Shown here: positions 35,768 to 46,910 of the stretch, piece by piece
How the letters are laid out: the number at the start of each line of letters is the position of its first letter
Numbering within the stretch: position 1 is the stretch's first letter
From: Methanosarcina barkeri MS
GTDB taxonomy: Archaea; Halobacteriota; Methanosarcinia; Methanosarcinales; Methanosarcinaceae
Length of the DNA stretch: 64,000 nucleotides
NCBI RefSeq assembly: GCF_000970025.1
Contig: NZ_CP009528.1
Location: 4,203,168-4,267,167, forward strand
Reading direction: 5' to 3'
Program-made: the position numbers and the translations under genes
The notes under the pieces: generated by a model
Database searches by the model: none
Told to the model about the DNA's origin: nothing
What the model saw: only the letters and a program-made list of their open reading frames with translations

Positions 35768-36091
35768 ATGGAGACTAGAGATACAGTATTTCTTGTTGTG
35801 ATGGTTCTGTCATCCTTTCTTCTATCCTTTGAGTGGCTTAGAAGATTTGAATATAAATCCACAAATCCCCTGATTATTCTTTCGGTTATGGTCCTGGTCG
35901 GAACATTAGCTGTCATGCTCATCTCTGTAAACAATAGGCTTCAGGAACTCGAAAACAAAATGGAAGCAAAAGACCGTACTCTCAAGGTCAACATGGAAAA
36001 TACAGAAACAAAGATTGAAGAACGGATGAATGAGCTATCAAGCAAAGTTGATAATGCAGTTTACGAATTCAACCGCAGAAAATACCATTAA
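35768..36091 (+). CDS. Small membrane protein with C-terminal coiled coil
   Basis: 107 residues: two membrane segments (about 5-22 and 34-53) separated by a short loop, then a charged helical stretch (about 54-104) with heptad spacing (NNRLQELENKMEAKDRTLKV onwards). I recognise no family. The topology would place the coiled coil in the cytoplasm or outside, depending on orientation. It lies opposite the presenilin homologue and could share its promoter region. No clear ribosome binding site except weak GAGG (35758-35761). Confidence 0.55.
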   Translation: METRDTVFLVVMVLSSFLLSFEWLRRFEYKSTNPLIILSVMVLVGTLAVMLISVNNRLQELENKMEAKDRTLKVNMENTETKIEERMNELSSKVDNAVYEFNRRKYH

Positions 36092-36586
36092 TTTCATTTA
36101 TAATTTTTTATTTCAGGGCAAAATATTTAGTTTTCTATATTAAAAAGCATGATTTGAATCCCCAGATTTTTAACAATCGAATTTAATTTTTTATCCAGGA
36201 ATACTCAATACTTTATAAGTATGCTCTTTATAGAGCAGTAATCTTCTATATATGCAGCGTTAATTGAAAGAAAAAACAGCTCAAGTATTTTTAGAACAGA
36301 CTCTCAATCTTCGTTCAGTTTTGAATTTAATTTATGAATATTTATCCTAATATTAATACTAATATATGCTAATTTTTCTAATGTAATTAATACCCTACGA
36401 TAAAAATTCGGGCACAGGGACCTTTATCCAGTAAATTATATATACTGGTTCTTCTGTAGAACAGGGAATATCTGGATTTTTAACAATAATAAAAAAATAA
36501 ATTAGATATCTTGGATCGTAAGTTATTATTACTCAGAGTTAGTATTATTTGATTACTTGTGTAAGCAGGTAAAGAAGGAAAGCTAT
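36092..36586. other. AT-rich intergenic region
   Basis: No gene seen. AAGGAA just before 36587 is the ribosome binding site for the next gene. TATATA-containing stretches near 36245 and 36437 could be promoter elements. Confidence 0.45.
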
Positions 36587-36889
36587 ATGCACCTTAGTCT
36601 GGAACCGATTGGCATTATTACAAAGGTTGCAAATAAGTCGGAAATTTTGATTTATTCTGATTTTGAACAGGTCATAAGAAATATCGTGTCCAAAATAGGA
36701 GAAGGGGCTGAGAAAGGGCAGAAGCTCCTGGTCGTCCATAAAAACAACAACCAGAAACAGGTGGATGGTCACCAGGTCCAGGTCACGAAAGCGACTTTAC
36801 TGGAAAGAAAAGGTAATTTGCTGACGATATCCAAAATAGAAGCAAATGAAGATTCAGTAATCGATGTTCGACTTGACCTTACTGCTTGA
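36587..36889 (+). CDS. Conserved-looking protein of unknown function
   Basis: 100 residues from ATG 36587, chosen because GAAGGAA lies 8 bases upstream; the frame is open to 36557. The sequence begins MHLSLEPIGIITKVANKSEI and is mostly beta/alpha alternating, with a basic central stretch (KNNNQKQVDGHQVQVTK). The opening EPIGIITK recalls the start of TsaA-like proteins, but the rest does not carry their motifs, so I leave it unnamed. It is a single gene. Confidence 0.5.
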   Translation: MHLSLEPIGIITKVANKSEILIYSDFEQVIRNIVSKIGEGAEKGQKLLVVHKNNNQKQVDGHQVQVTKATLLERKGNLLTISKIEANEDSVIDVRLDLTA

Positions 36890-37540
36890 TAGTAGGTGTC
36901 TGTAGAAGCTATAAAGCCTATAAATCTCGTCTCTTTTCACTCTTCATACTGGATAGCTTTGATTGGGCTTCCGAAAGGCTAATAAGGCCAAGTTCAAAAA
37001 ATCGGATTAAAAATCTATGACCATGACTGGAATTCCAGGACTTATCTGGATCCTATGATCTGATGAAATCAATGACTGGTTGAAGTCAATGGCCGCTTGA
37101 AGTCAATAACTGTCGAAATTCGGAGACAAAATGAGTTAAGTAACTGCCGGAATTCAGTGATCGAATGAGTCCCATGAATTGAAATAAAAATCACATTAAG
37201 TTTCTTTACTTTTTTCTTCCAGAGTAGTACTCTGTCTTTCAACAGTGTATATTCATCGATAAGTATCTCAGGAGAACTCTGAAAACGCGGTAAATATAAG
37301 ACTTCAGTATCTATAAAGCGTATTGAGCAATAAATCACATGATTGCTGCAAAGCATCTTTAATATTGACTTACTGCAAAGCATTTTTGATATTGACCTGT
37401 AGTAAAGGATATTGATATTGATTTTCTGCGTAACAGTTGACGAGCTAAAAAGTAAGAAAAGACTAAAAAAGTAATGAAAGAGAAGAAGATAATGAAAGCG
37501 CTGAAGCTTTCTGAAAAATTTAAGACATACGAGGGAAAAT
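36890..37540. other. Intergenic region upstream of fen
   Basis: No gene seen; a minus-strand frame at 37069-37383 has no protein-like features. It contains imperfect short repeats (TGAAGTCAATGRC-type near 37060-37100; CTGCAAAGCATYTTTRATATTGAC twice near 37347-37395). The FEN1 promoter must lie in the right part. Confidence 0.5.
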
Positions 37541-38557
37541 ATGGGTACAGATATAGGCGACCTGCTCCAGAAAAGAAAAGTTGAACTTTCGGATCTTACT
37601 AATCAGGTGGTTGCAATTGATGCGTTTAACACGCTACACCAGTTTTTGAGCATTATTCGCCAGCGGGACGGAAGCCCTCTGGTTGACTCTGCAGGGAGAG
37701 TAACTTCACATCTCTCAGGCCTGCTCTACCGAACAGCGAGCCTTATAGAAGCAGGTGTCAAACCTCTCTTCGTTTTTGACGGCAAGCCTCCTGACCTCAA
37801 ATCCGAAACCCTGAACCAAAGAAAAGAAATAAGAGAATCCTCCCGGGAAAAATGGGAGAATGCAAAGGCTATAGGAGATCTTGAATCGGCCTATAAGTAT
37901 GCTCAGGCTTCTTCAAAAGTAAACCAGGAAATTGTTGAAGATTCCAAATATCTCCTTGGTATTATGGGAGTTCCCTTTGTTCAGGCCCCCTGTGAGGGCG
38001 AAGCACAGGCTGCACATGTGGTTCTCAAAAAAGATGCCAACTGCGTTGCTTCGCAAGATTACGATTCATTTCTTTTCGGGGCTCCAATTGTTGTCCGGAA
38101 CCTGGCTGTAACAGGAAAACGCAAGCTTCCGGGAAAAAACATTTACGTTGACGTCGAACCTGAAAAAATCAAGTTGGATGAGACTCTCAAAGCCCTGGAA
38201 ATTACGCGGGAGCAGCTCATAGATATCGCTATCTGTGTGGGCACGGATTATAACAAAGGGCTGGAGAAAGTAGGCCCCAAGACAGCCCTTAAACTAATTA
38301 AAAAGCATGGGGATATTTATGCCGTACTCCGGGAAAAAAAGGCAGAAATTGAAGCTGTGGATCAAATAAGAGATATCTTTCTCCACCCTGAAGTAACGGA
38401 TAATTACAAAATAAGATGGGGAAAACCTGATTCTGAAAAACTTCTCGAATTCCTCTGTGAGAGTCACGATTTTTCGATCGACAGGGTGGGAAAAGCTGCA
38501 GAACGACTTAAAGCTGCTTCAGGAGCCAGACAAAAAACTCTCGACCAGTGGTTTTAA
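37541..38557 (+). CDS. fen: Flap endonuclease 1 (archaeal FEN1)
   Basis: 338 residues, full length. The catalytic acidic residues are in place: [42 protein letters not shown] and GTDYNKG. An H3TH motif follows ([19 protein letters not shown]). The last residues, QKTLDQWF, form a PCNA-interacting box (Q-x2-L-x2-W-F). It removes 5' flaps during Okazaki fragment processing and long-patch repair. Confidence 0.95.
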   Translation: MGTDIGDLLQKRKVELSDLTNQVVAIDAFNTLHQFLSIIRQRDGSPLVDSAGRVTSHLSGLLYRTASLIEAGVKPLFVFDGKPPDLKSETLNQRKEIRESSREKWENAKAIGDLESAYKYAQASSKVNQEIVEDSKYLLGIMGVPFVQAPCEGEAQAAHVVLKKDANCVASQDYDSFLFGAPIVVRNLAVTGKRKLPGKNIYVDVEPEKIKLDETLKALEITREQLIDIAICVGTDYNKGLEKVGPKTALKLIKKHGDIYAVLREKKAEIEAVDQIRDIFLHPEVTDNYKIRWGKPDSEKLLEFLCESHDFSIDRVGKAAERLKAASGARQKTLDQWF

Positions 38558-38671
38558 GGAATCTTCTTTCAAAATCCTGATTTTCCTAATTTTTTTATTT
38601 ATGTGTATTTTTATCCTTAACAATTCAGTTAAGTAGATCTTAGATTGACAAGGATAGGCCTGAACTCTTAC

Positions 38672-39240
38672 CAGGAAAAACACTCACATGTGCCCATACG
38701 TATGGAATCGTGGATCCTGAACTTCTCTCCACATCAGGGGACTTTGTGCGGTCAAATGGTATTTTGCCGTACTTATGGTAACAGCTCTTATTCAGGCGTT
38801 TATTGCCTGGTCTTCGGAAAGCTTAGCTCCTCTCGAGAATACAGTCATAATTTTGGAGATGCTGCAACCTTTTGGAGATGCCGCAACCAAAGACACTTTA
38901 GGTCTTGCCTTTTATCTTTCCCAGAAAAAGTTGTATAAGCATTTTACGTACGGTTACGGCAGAAAAGAGGATATTGCAGCCTGAGAATCGTACTTAAATT
39001 AATTTAGAAGGAATGTGACTGAAGTAAGTACTTGCCGTCTAGGATACAGGCTATATGCGGAAGTAAATATTGCGGTAGACCCATTGATTTTGGTTGAAGA
39101 ACAGTATGCGATTGCCATAAGAGTGAGACACAGAACGACACGTGGATCTAGTTATTTATCAAATGTGTTCGTACATGTGGGCTCATTCGGGTCAGCCGGG
39201 GAATCATTTCACAGGCTGACCGAGCATGATCACAATGATT
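38672..39240 (+). pseudogene. Ghost of a CDF-family metal exporter (DmeF-like)
   Basis: The left part translates, across a frame change, as HTYGIVDPELLSTSGDF followed by TALIQAFIAWSSESLAPLEN and FTYGYGRKEDIAA. These correspond to the N-terminus, first two membrane helices and the F-x-YGYGR-x-E-x-AA loop of cation diffusion facilitators. The right part (from 39015) reads LGYRLYAEVNIAVDPLILVE and SYLSNVFVHVGSFGSAGESF, matching the C-terminal cytoplasmic domain. The middle helices with the metal site are missing (about 110 residues deleted at 38984-39015). The gene once exported a divalent metal such as Co, Zn or Fe and is dead. Confidence 0.75.
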
Positions 39241-39269
39241 TTCGGTTTCACTCACTGAATATAAGGCTT

Positions 39270-40226
39270 TCAAACCCGGGATATTTCTGCTCCGTGATTT
39301 CTTGCCCTGGTAAGCATGACAGTCCCACCAACAGAGTCGTCAAGCATTTTCTGGACTTCCGCCTGAAGCTGCCTGCCTTCCGATTTGTTATCTACAAAAG
39401 AATATACTACAGGCCCAAAAGAACTTACCCCGGCTCCGTAGCTCCGGTTGCGCATTAAAGAAGCAATATCTTTCACAAACTCAGGCCAGATAAGGCTCTC
39501 CCTTTTGTTAAAACCAACAGTCTGAACATGATTTACTGCGGCCCCGAAACTCACTATATCTTCTTCCATCACGGCAGGCATCATCTGCATGAGCACGACA
39601 TGGGAAATTTCCCTGACTTCTTCTACAGGGAGGGGACAGAATTTCTTGAAGGTCTCGACTTCCTCCTGGTCATGCATTCCCTTGTCGTTGGGGATTGCTA
39701 CCACCATTTCCCATTGAGGAAAATCCTCTCTGAAGAGCACTGGCCCGGGCGGTACTTTACTGGCAGCCGACGGCATAAAACCACCTTTATCTTTGAACTT
39801 ATGCCCTCCGTCAACTATAAACCCGCCTTTCTCAAAAGCAGCTACTCCTATACCAGAAGTCCCTCCTCTTTTTACTGCAAGTGCAAGTTCTCTAACACTC
39901 ATCCCAAGTCCATATAGTTCATTTACAGCTGCTGCCGCGGCTAGGGAAGACTGAGTTCCTGACCCGAAACCTACATGGGCTGGGTACACTTCCTGTACGT
40001 TGATCCTGATCCCTTTACCCTCAGGAAGCAGGGATTCTGCAGCTCTTTTCATCCGATCGGCAAAACTCTGCAGACCTTCTATATTGACTCCATCGGCTTC
40101 TTCAGCCGTAATTCGTATATTGGGAGAGGAAAGGGTTAGTCCTGCTCCTCCATCGACTCTTCCGATCTCCGCATTCATATCAATAAGCGTCATATGAATT
40201 CGGCAAGGAGTGGTTATTTTGATCAT
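39270..40226 (-). CDS. mptG: Beta-ribofuranosylaminobenzene 5'-phosphate synthase
   Basis: 318 residues from ATG 40226 (MIKITTPCRIHMTLIDMNAE); the frame is open to 40250. A GHMP-kinase-fold protein with HVGFGSGTQSSLAAAAAVNE as its nucleotide-loop equivalent and the family's TPCRIHMTLIDM opening. It joins PRPP and p-aminobenzoate with loss of CO2 and pyrophosphate, the first committed step of tetrahydromethanopterin synthesis. It is a single gene; its upstream region contains a 14-bp tandem array. Confidence 0.9.
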   Translation of the reverse strand: MIKITTPCRIHMTLIDMNAEIGRVDGGAGLTLSSPNIRITAEEADGVNIEGLQSFADRMKRAAESLLPEGKGIRINVQEVYPAHVGFGSGTQSSLAAAAAVNELYGLGMSVRELALAVKRGGTSGIGVAAFEKGGFIVDGGHKFKDKGGFMPSAASKVPPGPVLFREDFPQWEMVVAIPNDKGMHDQEEVETFKKFCPLPVEEVREISHVVLMQMMPAVMEEDIVSFGAAVNHVQTVGFNKRESLIWPEFVKDIASLMRNRSYGAGVSSFGPVVYSFVDNKSEGRQLQAEVQKMLDDSVGGTVMLTRARNHGAEISRV

Positions 40227-40678
40227 TCCTGTTAAACTCCAAAACTGCACTTAAAACTTTATGACTTATGAAGTCCTGTGCCCCTTTTATTGTAGCTGCT
40301 GGTATTTAACCTTTTAAAAAGTATTTTTTATCCAATCTTAATTCTATGTATCTAATAAAAATAACAAAAGAAGTGACGTATAAGGAGAGAAGGAACAGAA
40401 AGGAAAATTAGGAAAGGAAAATTAGGAAAGGAAAATTAGGAAAGGAAAATTAGGAAAGGAAAATTAGGAAAGGAAAATTAGGAAAGGAAAATTAGGAAAG
40501 GAAAATTAGGAAAGGAAAATTAGGAAAGGAAAATTAGGAAAGGAAAATTAGGAAAGGAAAATTAGGAAGGAAAAATTAGGGTTTCTGAAATTTCTGGCTG
40601 CTTTTCTCGTTATTTCGTAATTTTCAGATAATTTCTCCTTCTTAAATAATTTCAGATTATTTTTTTCTTTTTAAATTA
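40227..40678. other. Intergenic region dominated by a 14-bp array
   Basis: Lies between the start of mptG and the end of the phosphoglycerate mutase gene, both on the minus strand. No gene seen. Apart from the array it is AT-rich. Confidence 0.5.
40399..40580. repeat. 14-bp tandem array, about 13 copies
   Basis: AAAGGAAAATTAGG is repeated 12 times perfectly from 40399 to 40566, then once with changes. It is purine-rich on the plus strand, so the mptG transcript strand would be pyrimidine-rich. It lies 170-350 bp upstream of mptG. Confidence 0.95.
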
Positions 40679-42223
40679 TTATTTTATAATAAGAGATTCT
40701 CCTGTCATCTCCTCAGGCTTTCGGATCTTGAGGAATTCCAGAAGGGTTGGTGCAAGATCACACAGTTTTCCGTTCTTAAGTCCTTTAACTTCATCGTTTC
40801 CGAAGTAAATGCACTTTACCGGATTTGAAGTATGTGCAGTATGTGGCTCTCCCGTTGTCGAATTTTCCATCTGTTCGGCATTTCCATGGTCTGCGGTTAT
40901 AATTGCTACGCCTCCTACCTCTTTCAGACACGCGGCAATTTTGCCCACGCAGCTATCTACGGCTTCCACTGCCTTTACTGCAGCCTCAAAGATACCGGTA
41001 TGCCCGACCATATCCATGTTTGCGAAGTTAAGGACAATCACATCATACTTTCCTGACCGAATCCTCCCTATCACTTTCTCCGTAACCTCATATGCACTCA
41101 TTTCGGGCTTAAGGTCATAGGTAGCAATCTTTGGTGACGGGATGAGGCAGCGGTCTTCTCCCTCATAACATTTTTCCTGCCCTCCATTAAGGAAAAAGGT
41201 CACATGAGCATACTTTTCTGTTTCGGCAATCCGAAGCTGGGTCAGTCCCTGCTTGCTCAGTACTTCGCCAAGCACATTTTCAAGTTCTTCCGGTGGGAAA
41301 GCTATAGGCAAATCAAGGGTTTCATCGTACTGGGCCATACAGACATAGTAAACTTTCGGGTGTTTTTCTCTGGGAAAGTTCTCAAAGTCTTGATTTACAA
41401 AAGCCCAGGTAAGCTGCCGTGCTCTATCAGGCCTGAAATTAAAAAAGATTATAGAATCATTATCCTTTATGACTGCCTCAGGCTTTCCTTCTGAATCTGT
41501 GATTACAGTCGGTTTTACAAACTCATCAGTTTCTCCTCTATCATAAGCTTCAGAAACTGCAGTTTCTGCATCAGGAGTTTTGTAAGGCGCAACTCCCAGA
41601 GTCAGGGCATCATAGGCAAGTTTTGTTCTATCCCAACGTTTATCTCTGTCCATTGCATAATAGCGCCCTGATATAGTTGCGATTTTAGCATTTCCGTGCT
41701 CCTTACAAAAAGCATCAAGCTCCTTTATATCTTTGAGGGCGGCTTTAGGAGGCACGTCTCTGCCATCCAAAAAAGCATGTATATATACTTTTTTCAACCC
41801 TTCCTGCTGTGCGAGCTTGATAAGGGAATAAATATGGGTCATATAGCTATGAACGCCTCCGTAGGAGACAAGCCCCATGAGATGCAGGCTGGAATCGTTG
41901 GCTTTGGCATTTGAAATTGCACCCAAAAAAGCCGGATTCTTGAAGAAGTCACCTTTCCTTATGGAGAGATTTATTCGGGTTAGGTCCTGGTACACAATTC
42001 GCCCTGCCCCTATATTCAGGTGCCCGACTTCAGAGTTTCCCATCTGGCCTTCCGGAAGGCCTACAGCTTCCCCTGAGGCTTCTAAGAAACACCAGGGATA
42101 TTCTTCTATCAGAGAGTCAAGATTTGGAGTTCTGGCTGCCAGGATAGCGTTTCCTTCTCTTGCTTCCCTGTAGCCCCAGCCATCAAGAATAATGAGCATA
42201 AGAGGTTTTTTTGCATGAGTCAT
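40679..42223 (-). CDS. gpmI: 2,3-bisphosphoglycerate-independent phosphoglycerate mutase
   Basis: 514 residues from ATG 42223 ([20 protein letters not shown]); the frame is open to 42241. Alkaline-phosphatase fold with metal Asp in ILDGWG, the phosphoserine nucleophile in [15 protein letters not shown], and C-terminal metal ligands in [11 protein letters not shown] and [14 protein letters not shown]. It is the bacterial-type iPGM (about 510 residues), longer than the archaeal aPGM form. It interconverts 2- and 3-phosphoglycerate in gluconeogenesis and glycolysis. Metal: Mn2+ or similar. Confidence 0.95.
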   Translation of the reverse strand: MTHAKKPLMLIILDGWGYREAREGNAILAARTPNLDSLIEEYPWCFLEASGEAVGLPEGQMGNSEVGHLNIGAGRIVYQDLTRINLSIRKGDFFKNPAFLGAISNAKANDSSLHLMGLVSYGGVHSYMTHIYSLIKLAQQEGLKKVYIHAFLDGRDVPPKAALKDIKELDAFCKEHGNAKIATISGRYYAMDRDKRWDRTKLAYDALTLGVAPYKTPDAETAVSEAYDRGETDEFVKPTVITDSEGKPEAVIKDNDSIIFFNFRPDRARQLTWAFVNQDFENFPREKHPKVYYVCMAQYDETLDLPIAFPPEELENVLGEVLSKQGLTQLRIAETEKYAHVTFFLNGGQEKCYEGEDRCLIPSPKIATYDLKPEMSAYEVTEKVIGRIRSGKYDVIVLNFANMDMVGHTGIFEAAVKAVEAVDSCVGKIAACLKEVGGVAIITADHGNAEQMENSTTGEPHTAHTSNPVKCIYFGNDEVKGLKNGKLCDLAPTLLEFLKIRKPEEMTGESLIIK

Positions 42224-42318
42224 ATGAAGCAAATTCCACACTCGTTCATAAATAGCTTATTATGAAAATTTTTAACAACTCGTGGGGACTATTATATTAT
42301 TTAGTTATATTGTATTGA

Positions 42319-42330
42319 AAATATAAATAC
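42319..42330 (+). promoter_or_regulatory. TATA-like box for the acetate transporter gene
   Basis: AAATATAAATAC about 140 bp before the ATG, in an AT-rich stretch, which would give a leader of about 115 bases. Confidence 0.4.
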
Positions 42331-42469
42331 TGTCCTTAATTATAAGTATTAACAATTACATATTTCCAAAATGTGAAAAACGGACCTTAAAAACAACTGA
42401 GTATCTTAATGTTATTTTTATTGGAAGTTTGGGTTAGATTTCCGGTAACGGGAAGGAGGATTTAATTTT

Positions 42470-43072
42470 ATGAGTCAAAATATTAAAGACGTCATGAATA
42501 TTCGTGATATAAAAATAACGGATTTATCCGCAAACCCTGCTCCTCTGGGTTTAATGGGCTTCGGAATGACAACTGTACTATTGAATATACACAATGCGGG
42601 TTTCTATCCGATGAATGCGATGATCCTTTCGATAGGTATCTTTTACGGTGGATTAGCTCAGGTCATTGCCGGACTCGAGGAATGGAAGAAAGGAAATACC
42701 TTTGGAGCCACTGCTTTTACCTCATTCGGGTTTTTCTGGCTTTCTCTGGTGGGGATTATCCTTATTCCTAAGTCTCCAGACTACGCAGGGCTGGCCACAG
42801 AGTCACTCCCATTTGCTGCATACCTATTCATGTGGGGAGTTTTCACCCTATTCATGTTCATAGGTACTCTCAAAGGCTCAAAGGCTCTCTCCGTTGTTTT
42901 CCTGACCCTTACAATCCTGTTCTTCTTGCTTGCAGCAGGAAATTATCTGGAAAGTGCCGGAATCCTGAAGATAGCCGGTTATGAAGGAATCCTTACAGGA
43001 CTCTCTGCAATATACACAGCCCTTGGTCAGGTATTAAATGAAGCATATGGAAAGAAAATAGTTCCTTTATAA
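42470..43072 (+). CDS. aceP: Acetate uptake transporter (AceTr/SatP family)
   Basis: 200 residues, six membrane helices. The family signature [14 protein letters not shown] opens the first helix (residues about 21-34), and [20 protein letters not shown] follows. SatP/YaaH-type channels are hexameric and move acetate or succinate with protons; AceP in Methanosarcina is associated with growth on acetate. A GGAAGGAGG ribosome binding site precedes the ATG by about 8 bases. It is a single gene with its own promoter. Confidence 0.9.
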   Translation: MSQNIKDVMNIRDIKITDLSANPAPLGLMGFGMTTVLLNIHNAGFYPMNAMILSIGIFYGGLAQVIAGLEEWKKGNTFGATAFTSFGFFWLSLVGIILIPKSPDYAGLATESLPFAAYLFMWGVFTLFMFIGTLKGSKALSVVFLTLTILFFLLAAGNYLESAGILKIAGYEGILTGLSAIYTALGQVLNEAYGKKIVPL

Positions 43073-43759
43073 TATTTGTAATCCTTTTTTTCTGGGCTTT
43101 ACTGCCCTCTATTTTTAATGTTTAATCATTTCTGCTGATCAGAGCCTTCCGAAAAAGTTTTTATTCGATTTTATTCAAGCACATTTTAAATCATTTTCCA
43201 GAATTACATCGGTGCCGTTCAACATATTTATTTTGGCTCTTCGCTGTTTTGAGTGAGTAGTTTAACCCACTTTCCACAGTAAAATTTGATATTTTACAAG
43301 TTTCTTGATATCGATTTTAAATCAAACGTGGATTTATTGAACTTTTATGCAGAAGGAAAAATCGACTATGTGGTGTATTTAGAGAACAAAAAGATACCAT
43401 TCAATTTTCACGAAATGCCCATAAGAGTTCAAATTAAAGGAATCTGTTTCAAAAAGCGTTATCAGGAAAAATATTGATTTTTAAAAAAACACCGCAAAAT
43501 GTGAGTTTACCATCCATTTCTTACTATGGAAACCACGCGTTTAAACCTAAAAAATATTGTATTGTTTGGATGCCTTTCAGGATACACGCCAATATTTTTA
43601 AGGATAGCAAGAACATGATTCTCTTCTAAAATAATCGTTAGTTTACTCAGCTAGTGTTAGCTTATTTCTCTAAAACATAGACGATTCCTTATATCTTACA
43701 AACATTGTAAAATCTTATACTGAATAAATAATATTTAAAAGTGTTCCAATATTATTTTT
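43073..43759. other. Intergenic region, possible remnant of an IS end
   Basis: No well supported gene. At about 43232-43241 GGCTCTTCGCTG resembles the terminal repeats of ISL3-type elements and the ends of the short element at 47361-47463. A 63-codon frame at 43286-43477 (for example KIDYVVYLENKKIPFNFHEM) is unrecognised and may be debris. Confidence 0.4.
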
Positions 43760-44683
43760 ATGAGCTCCAATGTATTTTTCGGAAGTTTTGAACGTTTTCT
43801 CAGGTACAGACGAAAGAATGCCCCAGAATATGGGAAAAAGAATGCCACACTAGAACTCTTAAAAAGTTCCATATTAGTTGCATTTTCAGGCGCATTAAGG
43901 ATTCATATTGCCTTCCTCCTGCTTCAAATTCATTCAAGTATATTCACCTGTATTGCAGGAGGACTCGTAATTTACAGCGTATATACACTCGACAGGGCTC
44001 TTGGATCAGAAGAAGATATTATAAACCGGAAAGAGTTAAGTGGGTCAAGAAAAGAAATAGGACTTGCAGTCTCTATGATTACCTTCGTGATAGGAAGCTA
44101 TGTACTGGCAAAAGAAGGAATGCTAGCACTTGCATTCTTACCTCTCATAACCGGCTTCCTTTATAGTAAAGGAATTAAAATAGGAAAATTCGCTTTAAAA
44201 CTCAAAGGTGGACTTGGAGGCAAAAATTTTGTTGTAGGTCTCACCTGGGGGGCTTTCATTTCAGGGCTTGCAGGCAGCACCTGTAGGAGCATGCTCCCAA
44301 TAATTTTAGTTTTCACTTTCTTTGGGGTTAAGCTCTTCATCAATTCTGCTATATATGACTTCAAAGATATCAAAGGAGATACTCTCGCAGGTATCAAAAC
44401 CCTTCCTGTAAGCCTTGGGGCACAAAACACCCGTAATTTCCTTCTTGGATTGCACCTGCTCTCCCACCTGATTCTCGGTATTTCTATAATTAATGGAGTC
44501 CTTGCTTTTGAACCTATCATTATCCTCTATAGCTTTATATGTGGGCTGATCTGCATCCATAATTATACAAAAACTGATAACATAGAGTCTCGTTCCCGCA
44601 AGTTAGAAAGAACAATTCTTGTAGATGGAGAATCAACCTCAATTGTCGGACTGAGAACTATTGCAAGTGTCTTTTTAACATAA
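43760..44683 (+). CDS. UbiA-family prenyltransferase-like membrane protein
   Basis: 307 residues, eight or nine membrane helices. The two Asp-rich motifs of the UbiA superfamily are present in variant form: VYTLDRALGSEEDIINRKEL (in place of N-D-x2-D-x3-D) and IYDFKDIKGDTLAGIKTLPV (D-x3-D). UbiA enzymes transfer prenyl chains from diphosphates to aromatic or lipid acceptors with Mg2+. In Methanosarcina such enzymes serve methanophenazine and archaeol-lipid synthesis, but the acceptor of this one is not readable. Missing the first Asn-Asp of motif 1 is unusual. It is a single gene. Confidence 0.8.
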   Translation: MSSNVFFGSFERFLRYRRKNAPEYGKKNATLELLKSSILVAFSGALRIHIAFLLLQIHSSIFTCIAGGLVIYSVYTLDRALGSEEDIINRKELSGSRKEIGLAVSMITFVIGSYVLAKEGMLALAFLPLITGFLYSKGIKIGKFALKLKGGLGGKNFVVGLTWGAFISGLAGSTCRSMLPIILVFTFFGVKLFINSAIYDFKDIKGDTLAGIKTLPVSLGAQNTRNFLLGLHLLSHLILGISIINGVLAFEPIIILYSFICGLICIHNYTKTDNIESRSRKLERTILVDGESTSIVGLRTIASVFLT

Positions 44684-44854
44684 AGGGATTCAAAATGAAA
44701 ATTTGTGTGGAAGTGGGAAAGCAGTGAAAAAACATAAAAATATATAGAAAATTTTACTTAGTTATTTGGAGATTTATCTGGAAAAAACCAAATTCTTCAA
44801 TCCCGATTTACCTCTCCAGTTTTAAGGTTTCTTCCCAGAAACCTTCAACAAGTT

Positions 44855-45640
44855 TTATAGATTTTTTATTTCAATTGAATTATCTTTGTAATACTTAAAA
44901 AGATCTTCACCCCATTTGAGTGAAGAGGAGTCAAAACCTATCAGATCGTTTCTAGGATCAAAGGTTCCGTTTTTGAAAAAGAGCGAAAGGGATAGGAAAC
45001 GATCTGTTACCACAAAGGCTACTTTTGCATTGTCGTATACATAAAGACCCGTGTGCTTGAATTTAAGGAATTCTTCAATCTGAACACTATGTTCACTTTT
45101 TATTTTAAAAAATACATTAGGTGTAAGAATTATTGAAATGGGAATATTCCTACGGGCTAAATCTAAAAACATCATGGGATGGCTTGGAAGGAAAATGGAT
45201 GAAAAGCCCATGAAGTGGATAGAAGTCCTTACGTTCTCTATAAATGCTTTATGAGTATCGTAAATATGTTCCTGTTCATCTCTTACGACTCTACACTCTT
45301 TAAGTTCCTGAATTCTGTTTAACAATATATCAGGAATCGCAGCGAGGTCATGATCTTTCCAGAAAATTTCGTTTGCTTCTATAGCTGTCAGAGTATCCAG
45401 TAAGGGTCTGTAATGTATGGCTGAAACTTTTCCAATAGGTGTCAGCCGATACAGTCCCTCCTGCCTGACAATCAAATTTGAACCTTCCATTTCTTTAAGG
45501 CGAGGCAGGATTTCAGGTGACCTTACATCAAAGTAATCTTTAATTTCGGAAAGAGTTCTTGGATTCTCTTGAAGTAAAAATAGAATATCCTTCCTTTTTT
45601 CTGAAAAGGTGAGAATGCTTAAGAGTCCACTAGCTTTCAC
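44855..45640 (-). CDS. FilR1-type HTH regulator (DUF1724)
   Basis: 261 residues: an N-terminal winged helix (LLQENPRTLSEIKDYFDVRS, then LPRLKEMEGSNLIVRQEGLY) and a FilR1/DUF1724 domain covering the rest, ending in SSLKWGEDLFKYYKDNSIEI. The family contains methanogenesis regulators such as the Msr proteins that control methanol methyltransferase genes in M. acetivorans. A second member is at 54228-55013. The target is not readable; the gene stands alone next to a repeat-rich region. Confidence 0.85.
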   Translation of the reverse strand: MKASGLLSILTFSEKRKDILFLLQENPRTLSEIKDYFDVRSPEILPRLKEMEGSNLIVRQEGLYRLTPIGKVSAIHYRPLLDTLTAIEANEIFWKDHDLAAIPDILLNRIQELKECRVVRDEQEHIYDTHKAFIENVRTSIHFMGFSSIFLPSHPMMFLDLARRNIPISIILTPNVFFKIKSEHSVQIEEFLKFKHTGLYVYDNAKVAFVVTDRFLSLSLFFKNGTFDPRNDLIGFDSSSLKWGEDLFKYYKDNSIEIKNL

Positions 45641-46343
<703 letters not shown>

Positions 46344-46452
46344 ATAAAATAGCAATCTACTGTCGATGAAGTGACAATGTTCTGCCAATAAAATAGCAAT
46401 CTACTGTCGATGAAGTGACAATGTTCTGCCAATAAAATAGCAATCTACTGTC
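46344..46452. repeat. 44-bp direct repeat, about 2.5 copies
   Basis: Identical units beginning ATAAAATAGCAATCTACTGT at 46344 and 46388, and a third partial one at 46432-46452. Head to tail with no spacers. Confidence 0.95.
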
Positions 46453-46720
46453 AAATTTGAAATCACCATTTTTCTTCGATAATCAAAAGCCAGCAGACAT
46501 TTAAAAAATACACGACAACTAAATAAGAAGAAGCCCGAAAGCAATTCAATCCGTTTGCTGTATCCCCCAATACAACCGCTTTAAGAGTATGCCCCAATCT
46601 GACAATCCTGAAGCAAGAACCGCCAGCTCTCGGAAAATTCTGTTACAATACGTTACTTCACTATTCAATCATACCCTTTCTCTTCCAGCTCCACAATATA
46701 GTAATAAAATAAATTATTTT

Positions 46721-46910
46721 CATTGGTCATCGGTTAAGGAGTTTTCTTGCCTGAAAACTATTGATTTTGCATTAGAAGCCGGCCTTAAATTTTGGCCCAT
46801 TTACATGAAATCGATACCCTATTCCAGCTCATAATTTATTAAAATATTTAGTAACTGTTGAGGAAATTGACGCAATTTTTCACGATTCCTCACTTAACCG
46901 ACGACGCATG
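46721..46910 (-). mobile_element. ~190-bp non-autonomous mobile element (MITE), copy 3
   Basis: 190 bp, opposite orientation to copies 1 and 2. Flanked by exact 10-bp direct repeats AAATTATTTT (46711-46720 and 46911-46920). The inverted terminal repeats CATGCGTCGTCGGTTAAG and CATTGGTCATCGGTTAAG match at 15 of 18 positions. The interior is about 85-90% similar to copy 1 by eye. Confidence 0.88.

Noticed and set aside
43286-43477. 63-codon plus-strand frame
   Set aside because: AT-rich, no ribosome binding site, nothing recognisable; possibly debris of a lost element, so only mentioned in the gap note.
46344-46452. 44-bp repeats as a possible CRISPR array
   Set aside because: Units are directly adjacent with no unique spacers, and no cas genes are in the window.
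46589-46834. Plus-strand frame of 81 codons
   Set aside because: It runs into copy 3 of the mobile element and its second half is element sequence; no similarity recognised.
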